Positions 25,558 through 34,664 of a stretch of 64,000 bases of DNA are shown one piece after another. The translations under genes were made by a program, and so were the position numbers. The notes under the pieces were generated by a model. It did not search any database. It was not told the DNA's origin and saw only the letters and a list, made by a program, of their open reading frames with translations. Position 1 is the first letter of the stretch, and the number at the start of each line of letters is the position of its first letter. Origin of the DNA: Sporobacter sp038405045. GTDB taxonomy: Bacteria > Bacillota > Clostridia > Oscillospirales > Oscillospiraceae. Where the stretch lies: the NCBI GenBank assembly GCA_038405045.1, contig JBBZIV010000001.1, positions 868,001-932,000 on the forward strand, read 5' to 3'.

Positions 25558-26475
25558 TTATTGGCCGCCCATGAGGAGGTACATGATCGCCTTTTGGACG
25601 TGGAGCCTGTTTTCTGCCTCGTCGAAAATTTCATCGGCGTGCGCTTCAAAGACTTTTTCGGTGATCTCCTCGCCCCGGTGCGCAGGCAGGCAATGCTGGA
25701 TCATGCAGCCGGGTTTGGCCTGCGCCATAATATCGTCATTGACCTGATAGCCTTGAAATGCCTTCATCCGCGCTTCGGCCTCCCCTTCCATGCCCATGGA
25801 AGCCCATACGTCCGTAAAAATGACGTCGGCACCTTTAGCAGCCTGTGCCGGTTTATTCGTCAACTCAAATGTGACGCCGGTCTGGCGGGCAGCAAAGTCG
25901 AGAATCGTCTGATGCGGCCTGTAATCGTCCGGCGACGCGACCGACACATCCATCCCGCATAAAAGTGCACCAGCGATGATTGAGTTTGCCATATTGTTCC
26001 CATCACCGATATAACAGACCTTGAGGCCTCTGAGCTGTTTTTTATGCTCACGCACCGTCATGAGGTCGGCCAGCACCTGGCAGGGGTGCTCAAAATCCGT
26101 CAGCCCGTTGATGACGGGGATGGAGGCATACTTCGCCAGCTGCTCGACCTCGTCCTGCTCATACGTGCGGATCATGATACAGTCGCAGTAGCGGCTTAAA
26201 ACGCGCGCCGTGTCCTGAATCGGCTCGCCGCGGCCAAGCTGGCTGTCGGCATTCGAGAGAAAAATCCCCTGACCGCCGAGCTGGAAGATGCCCGTTTCAA
26301 ACGAGACGCGCGTGCGCGTGGAATTTTTGGAAAAGATCATAGCCAGCGTCTTCCCGACGGGGAAATTGTGACGCTGCCCCGCTTTCTGCTCAGCTTTGAG
26401 GCGGTCAGCTGTGTCGAGAATGCGCAGGATATCGCCTTCCGTCAGATCGATGAGCTTTAAGAGGTCTTTTTTCAT
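25558..26475 (-). CDS. argF: Ornithine carbamoyltransferase
   Basis: 305 residues. Makes citrulline from ornithine and carbamoyl phosphate. Carbamoyl-phosphate motif STRTRVSFE, HPCQ in DFEHPCQVLADL, and HCLPAHRGEEI (catalytic Cys) are all present. It overlaps argD by four bases (ATGA) with GGAGG ahead. Last gene of the leftward arg cluster; carbamoyl phosphate would come from carA/carB 17 kb to the right. Confidence 0.96.
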   Translation of the reverse strand: MKKDLLKLIDLTEGDILRILDTADRLKAEQKAGQRHNFPVGKTLAMIFSKNSTRTRVSFETGIFQLGGQGIFLSNADSQLGRGEPIQDTARVLSRYCDCIMIRTYEQDEVEQLAKYASIPVINGLTDFEHPCQVLADLMTVREHKKQLRGLKVCYIGDGNNMANSIIAGALLCGMDVSVASPDDYRPHQTILDFAARQTGVTFELTNKPAQAAKGADVIFTDVWASMGMEGEAEARMKAFQGYQVNDDIMAQAKPGCMIQHCLPAHRGEEITEKVFEAHADEIFDEAENRLHVQKAIMYLLMGGQ

Positions 26476-27656
26476 ACGGCTTCCTCCAAAACGTTTTTCA
26501 AAATCGCGAGGCCCTGTTCAATTTCCGCGTCTGAGATATTCAGCGGCGGGAGCATCCGGATGGCGTCTTTCCCCGCCGTGAGCATGAGAAGGCCTTTTTC
26601 GATGCATTTGGCGGCTAATTCCTTTGGCGTACTCGAAACTGAGACGCCGAGCATGAGGCCCATGCCCCGGATTTCCTGCACAACCGGCAGCTGCCAGCCC
26701 GCGATTGTCTCCCGGATTTTCTGGCCTTTTTGAAGAACGCCGCCGAGTAAATCCGGCGTCAGCTGACCCAGCACCTCAAGCGCTGCCGCTGCCGCGATCG
26801 GGTTGCCGCCGAAGGTGGCCGCGTGCGTCCCGGCTGTGAGCACGGCGGCACATTTTTCACCCGCCAAAATACCGCCCATCGGCAGTCCGCCTGCGATACC
26901 CTTGGCAAACGTCACAACATCGGGCTCAATACCGTACTGCTGGAAGGCAAAGAGTGTGCCCGTCCGGCCGATGCCCGTCTGCACCTCGTCGATGAGAAGC
27001 AGAACGTCCCTCTCCCGGCAGAGGCTTTCCACCTGCTTGACATACGCCTTGTCGAGCGGCAGGACGCCGCCCTCGCCTTGGATGAGTTCGAGCATCACGG
27101 CGCAGGTGTCGGAGCCGATGGACGCTGCGAGGGCGTCAAAATCATTTGCTTTGACGTGTACAAACCCCTCTGTAAAGGGAAAGAAGTAATTATGAAAGCT
27201 ATCCTGCCCTGTGGCGGCGAGCGTCGTCACCGTCCGCCCGTGGAAGGACTGGACGAGCGTGATAATTTTGCTCCGGCCGGGGCCGTATGTGTCAAAGGCA
27301 TACTTGCGCGCGAGCTTAATGGCGCCCTCGTTCGATTCGGCGCCGGAATTGGCGAAGAAGACGCTTTTGAGGCCGGTGCGCGCTGTCAGCTCTTTGGCGA
27401 GAAGAGCACCCGGCTCTGTATAAAACAGGTTTGACGTGTGCTGGAGCTTCAGCGCCTGCTGATAGATCGCCTCGGCCCATTTTTTATTACCGTAGCCGAG
27501 CGCGTTGACGCCGATGCCGCTTGTAAAGTCGATATACGCCTTTCCCTCGGGGCTAAAAAGCGTTGCGCCCGCGCCGTGGTCAAGAACGACGTCAAACCGG
27601 GCGTAGGTGGGCATGACGTGGTCGTTATACAGTGATTTTATTTCTGTGCTGTTCAT
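26472..27656 (-). CDS. argD: Acetylornithine aminotransferase
   Basis: 394 residues, class III PLP aminotransferase. Converts N-acetylglutamate semialdehyde to acetylornithine. GIGVNALGYGN, SGAESNEGAIKLARKY, DEVQTGIGRTG and the PLP Lys in TFAKGIAGGLPMG are typical. AAGGAG lies upstream of the ATG. Coupled to argF; separated from argB by a repeat array of about 490 bases, which may carry its own promoter. Confidence 0.95.
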   Translation of the reverse strand: MNSTEIKSLYNDHVMPTYARFDVVLDHGAGATLFSPEGKAYIDFTSGIGVNALGYGNKKWAEAIYQQALKLQHTSNLFYTEPGALLAKELTARTGLKSVFFANSGAESNEGAIKLARKYAFDTYGPGRSKIITLVQSFHGRTVTTLAATGQDSFHNYFFPFTEGFVHVKANDFDALAASIGSDTCAVMLELIQGEGGVLPLDKAYVKQVESLCRERDVLLLIDEVQTGIGRTGTLFAFQQYGIEPDVVTFAKGIAGGLPMGGILAGEKCAAVLTAGTHAATFGGNPIAAAAALEVLGQLTPDLLGGVLQKGQKIRETIAGWQLPVVQEIRGMGLMLGVSVSSTPKELAAKCIEKGLLMLTAGKDAIRMLPPLNISDAEIEQGLAILKNVLEEAV

Positions 27657-27693
27657 AGAAATCAGCTCCTTGTTTTGAAGAATTAGCTATTTT

Positions 27694-28146
27694 GGGCTGA
27701 TACAAGGTCTGCCCCTGATTTTTCCCTCATCAGTCGGCTGCGTCGACAGCTTCCCCCAGGGGAAGCCTTTGATTAACCGATCTGCGTCATTCTGAGCGCA
27801 GCGAAGAATCTTTGCGGTTGTTGTGCGACGGGTGACGCGGCACCGTATGGGCGGACGGCCAATGGCCGTCCCTACGGCTAAAACACATGTTACATCTTGT
27901 TCAGGTGCCTTTTCTCCTCATCAGTCGCCTGCGGCGACAGCTTCCCCCAGGGGAAGCCTTTGATAAACCGATAGGCATCATTCCGAGCGCAGCGAAGAAT
28001 CTTTGCAGTTGTTGTGCGACGGGGTGACGCGGCACCGGATGGCGGACGGCCCATGGCCGTCCCTACGGCTTTTAGAGGGGCATATCTCCATTCATATGGG
28101 GGTCATAGGGGCGAAGCCCCTATACTTCTTTTGGGTGGCGGGTGGG
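27694..28146. repeat. Duplicated repeat composite between argB and argD
   Basis: Two ~155-base near copies, 27723-27879 and 27916-28070, each double hairpin + CATTC.GAGCGCAGCGAAG + GTTGTTGTGCGACGG + GGACGGCC palindrome; a third related composite is 25109-25260. A degenerate GGCTGATACAAGGTCTGCC lies at 27694-27717, and the AGGGGCGAAGCCCCT element at 28098-28146 runs up to the argB stop codon. No gene seen. Confidence 0.88.
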
Positions 28147-28148
28147 TA

Positions 28149-29012
28149 TTAATAGATCATGGTGCCTGCTCCTTCGTCGGTGAGCATTTCGATCAAAATG
28201 GCGTGCGGGATGCGCCCGTCTAAAATATGCGTGCGCTTGACGCCGCCGTCAATGGCATCGGCGCAGCACTCGATTTTCGGGATCATGCCGCCGGAGATGA
28301 CGCCCGCGTCATGCAGTTCCGGAATTTCAGCCCGGCGGATGACCTTGATGAGCGTTTGGTCATCCTTCGCGTCACGCAGGACACCGCGCGTATCGGTTAA
28401 AATGATAAGCTTTTCCGCGCCGAGGGCGACGGCAAGCTGGGAAGCGGCTGTATCGGCGTTTATATTATAGGCCGTGTCGTCGTCAACGCCGGTGGCGACG
28501 GTGGCGATGACCGGGATCATATTCTCTTCAAGCGCTTTATCGACGACGCCGGGATTAATGGCTGTAATATCGCCGACGAGGCCGTAGTCTTCCCCGTCGC
28601 CGCGGGCCATTTTTTTGGCCTCAATCAGGCTCCCGTCAATCCCGCACAGGCCGATGGCGCGGCCGCCCTTTCGGGCAATTGTTGCCACAAGGTCTTTATT
28701 GACCTTGCCGCACAGGACGCCCTGAACAACGTCCATCGTCTCCTTGTCGGTATAGCGGAGGCCTTTGACAAAGCGCGGCTCAATACCGATTTTTTTCAGC
28801 ATATCGTTGATTTCGGGGCCGCCGCCATGGACGAGGACGACGCGGATGCCGACGAGATGCAGGAGGATAATATCCTCCATGACGGCATCGAACAGCTCCG
28901 GCGAAATCATCGCGTTGCCGCCGTATTTGATGACGACAACCTTTCCGTTATACTGCTGGATGTATGGCAGCGCTTCGACAAGCGTCTGCGCCCGTTCAAG
29001 ATTGTTGAGCAT
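28149..29012 (-). CDS. argB: Acetylglutamate kinase
   Basis: 287 residues, amino-acid kinase fold: VVVIKYGGNAM (Lys), VLVHGGGPEINDML, and INADTAASQLAVALGAEKLI. Phosphorylates N-acetylglutamate; usually the arginine-inhibited step when argJ is present. The N-terminal helix (LNNLERAQTLVEALPYIQQ) seen in arginine-sensitive enzymes is present. AGGAGG before the ATG; 20 bases after argJ. Confidence 0.95.
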   Translation of the reverse strand: MLNNLERAQTLVEALPYIQQYNGKVVVIKYGGNAMISPELFDAVMEDIILLHLVGIRVVLVHGGGPEINDMLKKIGIEPRFVKGLRYTDKETMDVVQGVLCGKVNKDLVATIARKGGRAIGLCGIDGSLIEAKKMARGDGEDYGLVGDITAINPGVVDKALEENMIPVIATVATGVDDDTAYNINADTAASQLAVALGAEKLIILTDTRGVLRDAKDDQTLIKVIRRAEIPELHDAGVISGGMIPKIECCADAIDGGVKRTHILDGRIPHAILIEMLTDEGAGTMIY

Positions 29013-29032
29013 AAGGCACCTCCTGGATGTGG

Positions 29033-30250
29033 TTAAGTCCGATAATCGCCGTTAATTTTGATATAGTCATATGTGATGTCGCAGCCCCAGCAGGTGCAGG
29101 CGGCCGCGCCGCCCGCCATGTTGATGGCGATGGTGACGTCATGCTCCGTCAGGATTTTTTTCGCCAGCGCTTCGTCAAACGCAAGGCCGCGACCATTTTC
29201 GCAGACGTCGATTTTCCCGGCTTTGGACTCAAACGCGACGGAGACCGTATCGGGGTCAAACGTCACGCCGGAATAGCCCATAGCACAGAGGACCCTACCC
29301 CAGTTGGCGTCCGCCCCGAAGATGGCAGCCTTCGTCAGCGTGGAGGAGATAACAGATTTCGAGAGCGTCTCGGCTGTCGCCTCGTCCAGCGCGCCAGAGA
29401 CAGTACAAGTGATGAGGTGCGTTGCACCCTCGCCGTCCGACGCCATGGCTATGGCCAGCTTTGTGCACAGCGCCGTGAGCGCGTCTGCAAAGGCTTTATA
29501 ATCGTCGTTTTCTGTGTCGATGAGGCTATTGGCAGCGAGGCCGTTTGCCAGAACACAGGCCATATCGTTTGTTGATGTATCGCCGTCGACAGAAATTCGG
29601 TTGAAGCTGACCTGAACGGCGGCGAGAAGTGCCTTTTGAAGCAGCGAGGCCGAGATGGCGCAGTCTGTCGTTAAAAAGCAAAGCATTGTGCCCATATTCG
29701 GATGGATCATGCCGCTGCCCTTGGCAATGCCACCGATGTTAACCGTTTTGCCGGCGAGCGTCAGTTCAACAGCAAACTCTTTGACGGTGGTGTCTGTCGT
29801 CATGATGGCCTCGGCCGCGTCAAGCGAGCCGTTTGACGACAAGGCAGCCGTGAGCTTTGGAATACCAGCCGTGATAACACGCGCCGGGAGCTCCTGACCG
29901 ATGACGCCCGTTGAGGCGACGATGATGTCCGTTTCGATCAAGCCAAGCGCGACGGCGGCCGCTTTGCAGCAGAGATCGGCGTTTTCTTCGCCGTTGGGCG
30001 CGCAGGCGTTGGCGTTGCCGGAATTGACAAGCACGGCGCGTGCCGCGCCGTCCTTCAAATGCGCTTTTGTCAGTAAGAGCGGCGCTGCTTTGACGACGTT
30101 TTTCGTGTAGACGGCGGCGGCGGTACAGTCTGCGTCCGACACGATGAGCGCGAGGTCTTTTTTGCTTTTATTATTTGTTTTAACGCCGACATGGATGCCG
30201 CCGGCTTTAAACCCTTGTGCGGCGCAGACGCCGCCGTTAATAAATGTCAT
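29033..30250 (-). CDS. argJ: Bifunctional ornithine/glutamate acetyltransferase ArgJ
   Basis: 405 residues. Transfers acetyl from acetylornithine to glutamate, closing the acetyl cycle; no argE-like gene is present here. The self-cleavage motif is KGSGMIHPNMGTMLCFLTTD: the nucleophile Thr is preceded by Gly where Ala is usual. Start ATG is seven bases after GAGGT; upstream frame translates repeat DNA and is rejected. Ends SDYTKING-like (YIKINGDYRT). Confidence 0.94.
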   Translation of the reverse strand: MTFINGGVCAAQGFKAGGIHVGVKTNNKSKKDLALIVSDADCTAAAVYTKNVVKAAPLLLTKAHLKDGAARAVLVNSGNANACAPNGEENADLCCKAAAVALGLIETDIIVASTGVIGQELPARVITAGIPKLTAALSSNGSLDAAEAIMTTDTTVKEFAVELTLAGKTVNIGGIAKGSGMIHPNMGTMLCFLTTDCAISASLLQKALLAAVQVSFNRISVDGDTSTNDMACVLANGLAANSLIDTENDDYKAFADALTALCTKLAIAMASDGEGATHLITCTVSGALDEATAETLSKSVISSTLTKAAIFGADANWGRVLCAMGYSGVTFDPDTVSVAFESKAGKIDVCENGRGLAFDEALAKKILTEHDVTIAINMAGGAAACTCWGCDITYDYIKINGDYRT

Positions 30251-30301
30251 GGTGATTACCTCGTTTGGTTGGAATTTGTTTGCGGGGGGTGCCGTTTTGT
30301 C

Positions 30302-30430
30302 GGACGGCCAATGGCCGTCCCTACGGCGGATGAGGGCATCGCCCCCTATGGGACGGGGGTGGGCCCAACCCATTTTTGTGGGGGTCATAGGGGGCGAAGA
30401 CCCCTATACTTCTTCTGGGTGGGGGGTGGG
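30302..30430. repeat. Repeat modules between argC and argJ
   Basis: GGACGGCC type 30302-30326; degenerate GAGGGCATCGCCCCCTATG 30330-30350; AGGGGGCGAAGACCCCT with GGGTGGGGGGTGGG 30379-30430, directly against the argC stop codon. Confidence 0.85.
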
Positions 30431-30431
30431 T

Positions 30432-31361
30432 TTAGAGGCCGGTTTCTTCGGGGAATCCGAGCATGAGGTTCATGTTCTGCACGGCTGAGCCGGAAGCGCC
30501 CTTGCCGAGATTGTCAAAACGGGCCGTCAGAATGGTCTCCCCGTCCGTCCCGCTGACGGTGATCTCCAAATTGTTGGTCCCGGCGCCCCAGTTGGCTGCC
30601 AGATAGCCGCTGCCCAGCTCCGGCGCGACCGTGACAAACCGCTCGCCCGCGTAATAGGCTGCGATAGCCTCACGGATGGATGATGCCGTTTGCTTCGAAG
30701 CGAGAAGGTCGTTATGGAGCATGATGGTCGTTGCCATGCCCTTATAATAATCGTCGACAACGGGGCAGAAAATCGGGGGGCGCGTGAGGCCGGTGATGCC
30801 CGTCATCTCCTTGAAATGCTTATGCCTGAGGTTGAGACCGTAGAGGCGCGGCGCGAAGAGATCCGCCGTTTTCTCTGTTTCATACTGGGCGATCATCTTC
30901 TTCCCGCCGCCGGAATAGCCGGTCAGCGAAAACGATGTCAGCGGATAGTCTTTCGGTAGGATACCGAGCGTCACGAGCGGATAGACGAGCGAGACAAACC
31001 CGATGGCGTGGCAGCCGGGGTTCGCCACACGTTTAGCGTTTCTGATTGTTTCGCGCTGCGCGGCTGTCAGCTCCGGGAAGCCGTACGCCCAGCCCTTTGA
31101 TGTTCGATGGGCCGTTGATGCGTCAATGACGCGCGTTTTGCTGTTTTCAATGAGTGCTACAGCCTCGATTGCCGCGTCGTCCGGCAGGCACAATATCACA
31201 AGGTCGGCTTCGTTTAAAAGTTTTTTTCGCGCTGTTGTATCCTTGCGTTTGTTGGGGTCAATGGCGAGCAGGTCAATGTCCTGCCTGTGGGCGAGCCGGT
31301 CATAAATTTGAAGGCCCGTCGTCCCCTCCTGCCCGTCAATATATATTGTCGGTTTCATCAT
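30432..31361 (-). CDS. argC: N-acetyl-gamma-glutamyl-phosphate reductase (short, type 2)
   Basis: 309 residues, the shorter class. NAD(P) fold opening IYIDGQEGTTGLQIYDRL; catalytic Cys in VANPGCHAIGFV; later FSLTGYSGGGKKMI and HKHFKEM. Reduces acetylglutamyl phosphate. GAGG precedes two adjacent ATG codons (31361 and 31358); either may be used. Seven bases after argH. Confidence 0.94.
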   Translation of the reverse strand: MMKPTIYIDGQEGTTGLQIYDRLAHRQDIDLLAIDPNKRKDTTARKKLLNEADLVILCLPDDAAIEAVALIENSKTRVIDASTAHRTSKGWAYGFPELTAAQRETIRNAKRVANPGCHAIGFVSLVYPLVTLGILPKDYPLTSFSLTGYSGGGKKMIAQYETEKTADLFAPRLYGLNLRHKHFKEMTGITGLTRPPIFCPVVDDYYKGMATTIMLHNDLLASKQTASSIREAIAAYYAGERFVTVAPELGSGYLAANWGAGTNNLEITVSGTDGETILTARFDNLGKGASGSAVQNMNLMLGFPEETGL

Positions 31362-31368
31362 GAAAACC

Positions 31369-32751
31369 TCATTTCATTCTGGCGTCCAAAAAGGCCTGAA
31401 CACTGTCCATCTGGGCTTTGACAGACGCTTCGCCCGGGCCGCCGGGAACGTTGCGGAGCGCCACGCACGTCTCAAGCCGGACGGCGTCATACACGTCACT
31501 GTCAAACAGCGGCGAGAAGCTTTTGTATGTCTCCAGGTCAAGCGATTCGAGTGTTTTGCCGCCGTCGATGCAGGCGCGGACGATTTTGCCGATCACGGTA
31601 TACGCGTCCCGGAACGGGAGGCCTTTTTTGACCAGATAATCGGCGCAGTCAGTAGCGTTTATAAACCCTTCCGCCGCCGCGCGTCGCATATTCTCGGCTT
31701 TGACCGTCATTGTGTCAAGCATTGCCGTGAAAACCGGGAGGACTTTTTTGACGGTGTCGACGGCGTCAAACACCTGCTCTTTATCCTCCTGCATATCCTT
31801 GTTATACGCCAGCGGCAGCGCCTTCATAACGGTTAATAGCCCCATAAGGCTGCCGTATACACGGCCCGTTTTGCCTCTCACAAGCTCCGCGATATCAGGG
31901 TTTTTCTTCTGGGGCATGATCGATGAGCCGGTTGAATACGCGTCTGACAGCTCGATAAATTTAAACTCCCACGAGCACCAGAGAATGATTTCCTCAGCAA
32001 AGCGCGACAGGTGCATCATTAGGATAGCGAGGTCTGACAGCAGCTCCAGCGCATAGTCTCTGTCGGACACGCCGTCAAGGCTGTTTTCTGTGATACGCGC
32101 AAAGCCAAGGGCGTCGGCGACCATGTGCCGGTCGATGGGATACGTCGTCCCGGTCAGCGCGCCGCTGCCGAGGGGGCATGCGTCCATACGCTCCAAACAA
32201 TCCTCTAGCCGCGTGACGTCCCGGCGGAGCATGGCGGCGTAAGCCATCATATAGTGGGCAAACGTCGTCGGCTGCGCGCGCTGCAGATGCGTATAGGCGG
32301 GCATGATGGCTGACGTATTCTTGAGCGCTGTGTTCAGAAGGACGGCGAGGAGATCAAGCTCCGCGCTTCGGATCGTTTCGATTTCGTTTTTCAAGTACAG
32401 GCGGAAGTCGAGCGCGACCTGGTCGTTGCGGCTTCTGGCCGTATGCAGGCGCTTGCCCGCGTCGCCGATGCGGCGCGTTAACTCGGCTTCGATGCTCATA
32501 TGAATATCTTCATCGGACAGCTTAAAATCAAAATTGCCGCTGTCAATGTCTTTTTTGATATCACCGAGGGCCGCGACGATTTTGTCGGCGTCCTCTCTCG
32601 GGATGATGCCCTGTTCGGCCAGCATTTTTGCGTGCGCTGTTGACCCCTGGATATCCTCTTTATAAAGCCTCTTATCAAACGTGATGGAGGCGTTGAGTTC
32701 GTCAACGAGCGCATCGGTATCGCTTTCAAACCGTCCTGACCAGAGCTTCAT
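31369..32751 (-). CDS. argH: Argininosuccinate lyase
   Basis: 460 residues, fumarase/aspartase superfamily. Signature GSSIMPQKKNPD, LHTARSRNDQVALDFRLY and TGTTYPIDRHMVADALGF present. Releases arginine and fumarate. AAGGAAG before the ATG. Directly upstream of argC; an array of repeats of about 340 bases separates it from argG. Confidence 0.96.
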   Translation of the reverse strand: MKLWSGRFESDTDALVDELNASITFDKRLYKEDIQGSTAHAKMLAEQGIIPREDADKIVAALGDIKKDIDSGNFDFKLSDEDIHMSIEAELTRRIGDAGKRLHTARSRNDQVALDFRLYLKNEIETIRSAELDLLAVLLNTALKNTSAIMPAYTHLQRAQPTTFAHYMMAYAAMLRRDVTRLEDCLERMDACPLGSGALTGTTYPIDRHMVADALGFARITENSLDGVSDRDYALELLSDLAILMMHLSRFAEEIILWCSWEFKFIELSDAYSTGSSIMPQKKNPDIAELVRGKTGRVYGSLMGLLTVMKALPLAYNKDMQEDKEQVFDAVDTVKKVLPVFTAMLDTMTVKAENMRRAAAEGFINATDCADYLVKKGLPFRDAYTVIGKIVRACIDGGKTLESLDLETYKSFSPLFDSDVYDAVRLETCVALRNVPGGPGEASVKAQMDSVQAFLDARMK

Positions 32752-32791
32752 GGCGATGACTTCCTTTCGTGATGTTTGTGCGTTATATGGC

Positions 32792-33090
32792 GGGCGAACA
32801 CAGTTCGCCCCTACGACAAAACACGTGTCTTAGTATTCGCCCTATTTTGGGCAGACACAAGGTCTGCCCCTACGGGCGGGGTGAGCGGACGGCCAATGGC
32901 CGTCCCTACAGGGTGCCAAGGTCGTTGTGCCCCTACGGTTGCGGGAGAAGGCTGACGGGGCGATGTGGGCATCGCCCCCTACGGTGTGCGGTGGCGGGCG
33001 CGGGGCCCCTCATCAGTCGGCTTCGCCGACAGCTTCCCCCAGGGGAAGCCTATGGAGAGGTCGTAGGGGTACAGCCCCTATAACCTTATT
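32792..33090. repeat. Repeat mosaic between argG and argH
   Basis: GGGCGAACACAGTTCGCCC 32792-32815; fragment GTATTCGCCCTA 32833-32844; GGGCAGACA type 32849-32875; GGACGGCC type 32887-32911; GGGGCGATGTGGGCATCGCC type 32957-32984; double hairpin GTCGGCTTCGCCGAC + CTTCCCCCAGGGGAAG 33009-33055; GTAGGGGTACAGCCCCTA 33063-33080 next to the argG stop. No gene in the gap 32752-33093. Confidence 0.88.
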
Positions 33091-33093
33091 AGG

Positions 33094-34314
33094 TTAGATT
33101 TTTTTGCGCTGTTCGTCGAGGAGGGCTTTTGTCTTGATTGGGAGGCCAAAGAGGTTAATGAAGCCTTCTGCCTCAGCTTGTTTGTAATCACTTTCGCCGA
33201 AGGAGGCCAGCTCCTCACTGTAGAGGCTCTTATCGCTCCAGACGCCCGCATTAATGATGTTGCCCTTGTAAAGCTTGAGGCGAACCTTGCCGGTTACCGT
33301 TTTCTGTGTGTCGTCCACAAAGGCGGAAAGCGCCTCGCGCAGCGGCGTAAACCACTGGCCGTTATAGACGAGCTCGGCAAATTTGACGGCAACGAGGCTC
33401 TTATAATGCGACGTCTCTTTATCGAGACAGAGCGTTTCCAGAACGTCGTGCGCGTGATAGAGGATCGTGCCGCCCGGTGTTTCATACACACCACGGCTTT
33501 TCATGCCGACGAGCCTGTTCTCCACAACATCGAAAAGGCCGATGCCGTTTTGACCGCCGATGTCGTTGAGCTTTTTAATGATGTCCGCCGCTTTCATGGT
33601 GACGCCGTCCAGCGCCGTCGGGACACCCTTGACAAAGTCAATTTCAACATACGCCGCTTTGTCGGGTGCCGATTCCGGGGAGACGCCGAGCTCTAAAAAG
33701 CCGTGTTTATTGTACAGCGGTTCGTTGCCGGGATTTTCAAGGTCAAGCCCCTCGTGGGAAAGGTGCCAGAGATTCTTATCTTTTGAATAATTCGTCTCGC
33801 GGCTGATTTTGAGTGGGATATTGTGCGCCTCGGCATAATCAATCTCGTCGTCACGGCTTTTGAGGTCCCACTCACGCCACGGGGCGATAATCTTCATATG
33901 GGGCGCAAAGGCCTTGATCGTCAGCTCAAAACGCACCTGGTCGTTGCCCTTGCCAGTGCAGCCGTGGCAGATGGCGTCCGCCCCTTCTTGAAGCGCGATC
34001 TCGACGATGCGCTTGGCGATAACGGGGCGGGCAAAAGACGTACCCAGCAGGTAGCCTTCATACTTCGCGCCGGCCTTCAGCGTTGGGATAATGAAATCGT
34101 TGACAAATTCGTCCGTCAAGTCTTCAATATACAGCTTGGAGGCACCCGTTTTCAGCGCCTTTTCCTCAAGCCCGTCAAGCTCTGTGCCCTGACCGACGTC
34201 GCCGGAGACGGCGATGACCTCGCAGTTATCATAATTTTCCTTCAGCCACGGAATTATAATCGATGTGTCAAGCCCGCCGGAATAAGCGAGAACAACTTTT
34301 TTAATGGCGCTCAT
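33094..34314 (-). CDS. argG: Argininosuccinate synthase
   Basis: 406 residues. ATP pyrophosphatase P-loop VVLAYSGGLDTSIIIPWL at the N-terminus; GCTGKGNDQVRFE and KSRGVYETPGGTIL are typical. Ligates citrulline and aspartate. ATG nine bases after GGAGG chosen; a TTG two codons earlier is in frame. First gene of the leftward arg cluster with promoter and operator-like palindrome upstream. Confidence 0.96.
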   Translation of the reverse strand: MSAIKKVVLAYSGGLDTSIIIPWLKENYDNCEVIAVSGDVGQGTELDGLEEKALKTGASKLYIEDLTDEFVNDFIIPTLKAGAKYEGYLLGTSFARPVIAKRIVEIALQEGADAICHGCTGKGNDQVRFELTIKAFAPHMKIIAPWREWDLKSRDDEIDYAEAHNIPLKISRETNYSKDKNLWHLSHEGLDLENPGNEPLYNKHGFLELGVSPESAPDKAAYVEIDFVKGVPTALDGVTMKAADIIKKLNDIGGQNGIGLFDVVENRLVGMKSRGVYETPGGTILYHAHDVLETLCLDKETSHYKSLVAVKFAELVYNGQWFTPLREALSAFVDDTQKTVTGKVRLKLYKGNIINAGVWSDKSLYSEELASFGESDYKQAEAEGFINLFGLPIKTKALLDEQRKKI

Positions 34315-34345
34315 TGTCAAATACCTCCAGAATTACATTGATGAT

Positions 34346-34374
34346 ATGATAACACGCGTTGGATTATTATGCAA
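34346..34374 (-). promoter_or_regulatory. Promoter of the arg cluster
   Basis: Leftward TTGCAT, 17-base spacer, TATCAT, about 32 bases before the argG start. Confidence 0.75.
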
Positions 34375-34442
34375 TAGGGTTTTATATAATAATTTATATA
34401 TATTTAAGTTTATTGCAGGTATTAATTGCTGTCATAAAACAC

Positions 34443-34485
34443 AATATGCATAATATTCTGTATATTCATGAATATTATGCATATT
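34443..34485. promoter_or_regulatory. Long operator-like palindrome upstream of argG (possible ARG boxes)
   Basis: Two perfect 16-base arms, AATATGCATAATATTC and GAATATTATGCATATT, around an 11-base centre TGTATATTCAT, in a very A+T-rich island. Each half (for example CATGAATATTATGCATAT) approaches the ArgR/AhrC ARG-box pattern TGAATnnnnATTCA. It lies about 70 bases upstream of the -35, where ArgR sites are often found. No argR gene is in the window. Confidence 0.6.
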
Positions 34486-34512
34486 TATTTGGGATTGCTT
34501 TGCGGCGTGAGC

Positions 34513-34645
34513 GGACGGCCAACGGCCGTCCCTACGGCACTATTTTCGCGGGGGTATAGGGTCGCAGCCCCTATACCTCTATTGGGCGGCGGGCAGGATT
34601 TGAAATCACGATATGCGGGCGGATATGGAATCCGCCATTTCGGGA
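34513..34645. repeat. Repeat modules near the end of the TPM gene
   Basis: GGACGGCCAACGGCCGTCC 34513-34537; ATAGGGTCGCAGCCCCTAT element with GGGCGGCGGGCAGGATTTGA 34553-34607; GGGCGGATATGGAATCCGCC 34618-34638. The rest of 34375-34664 holds only A+T-rich regulatory sequence. Confidence 0.82.
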
Positions 34646-34664
34646 TGTTGGATTGATGTTTGTG

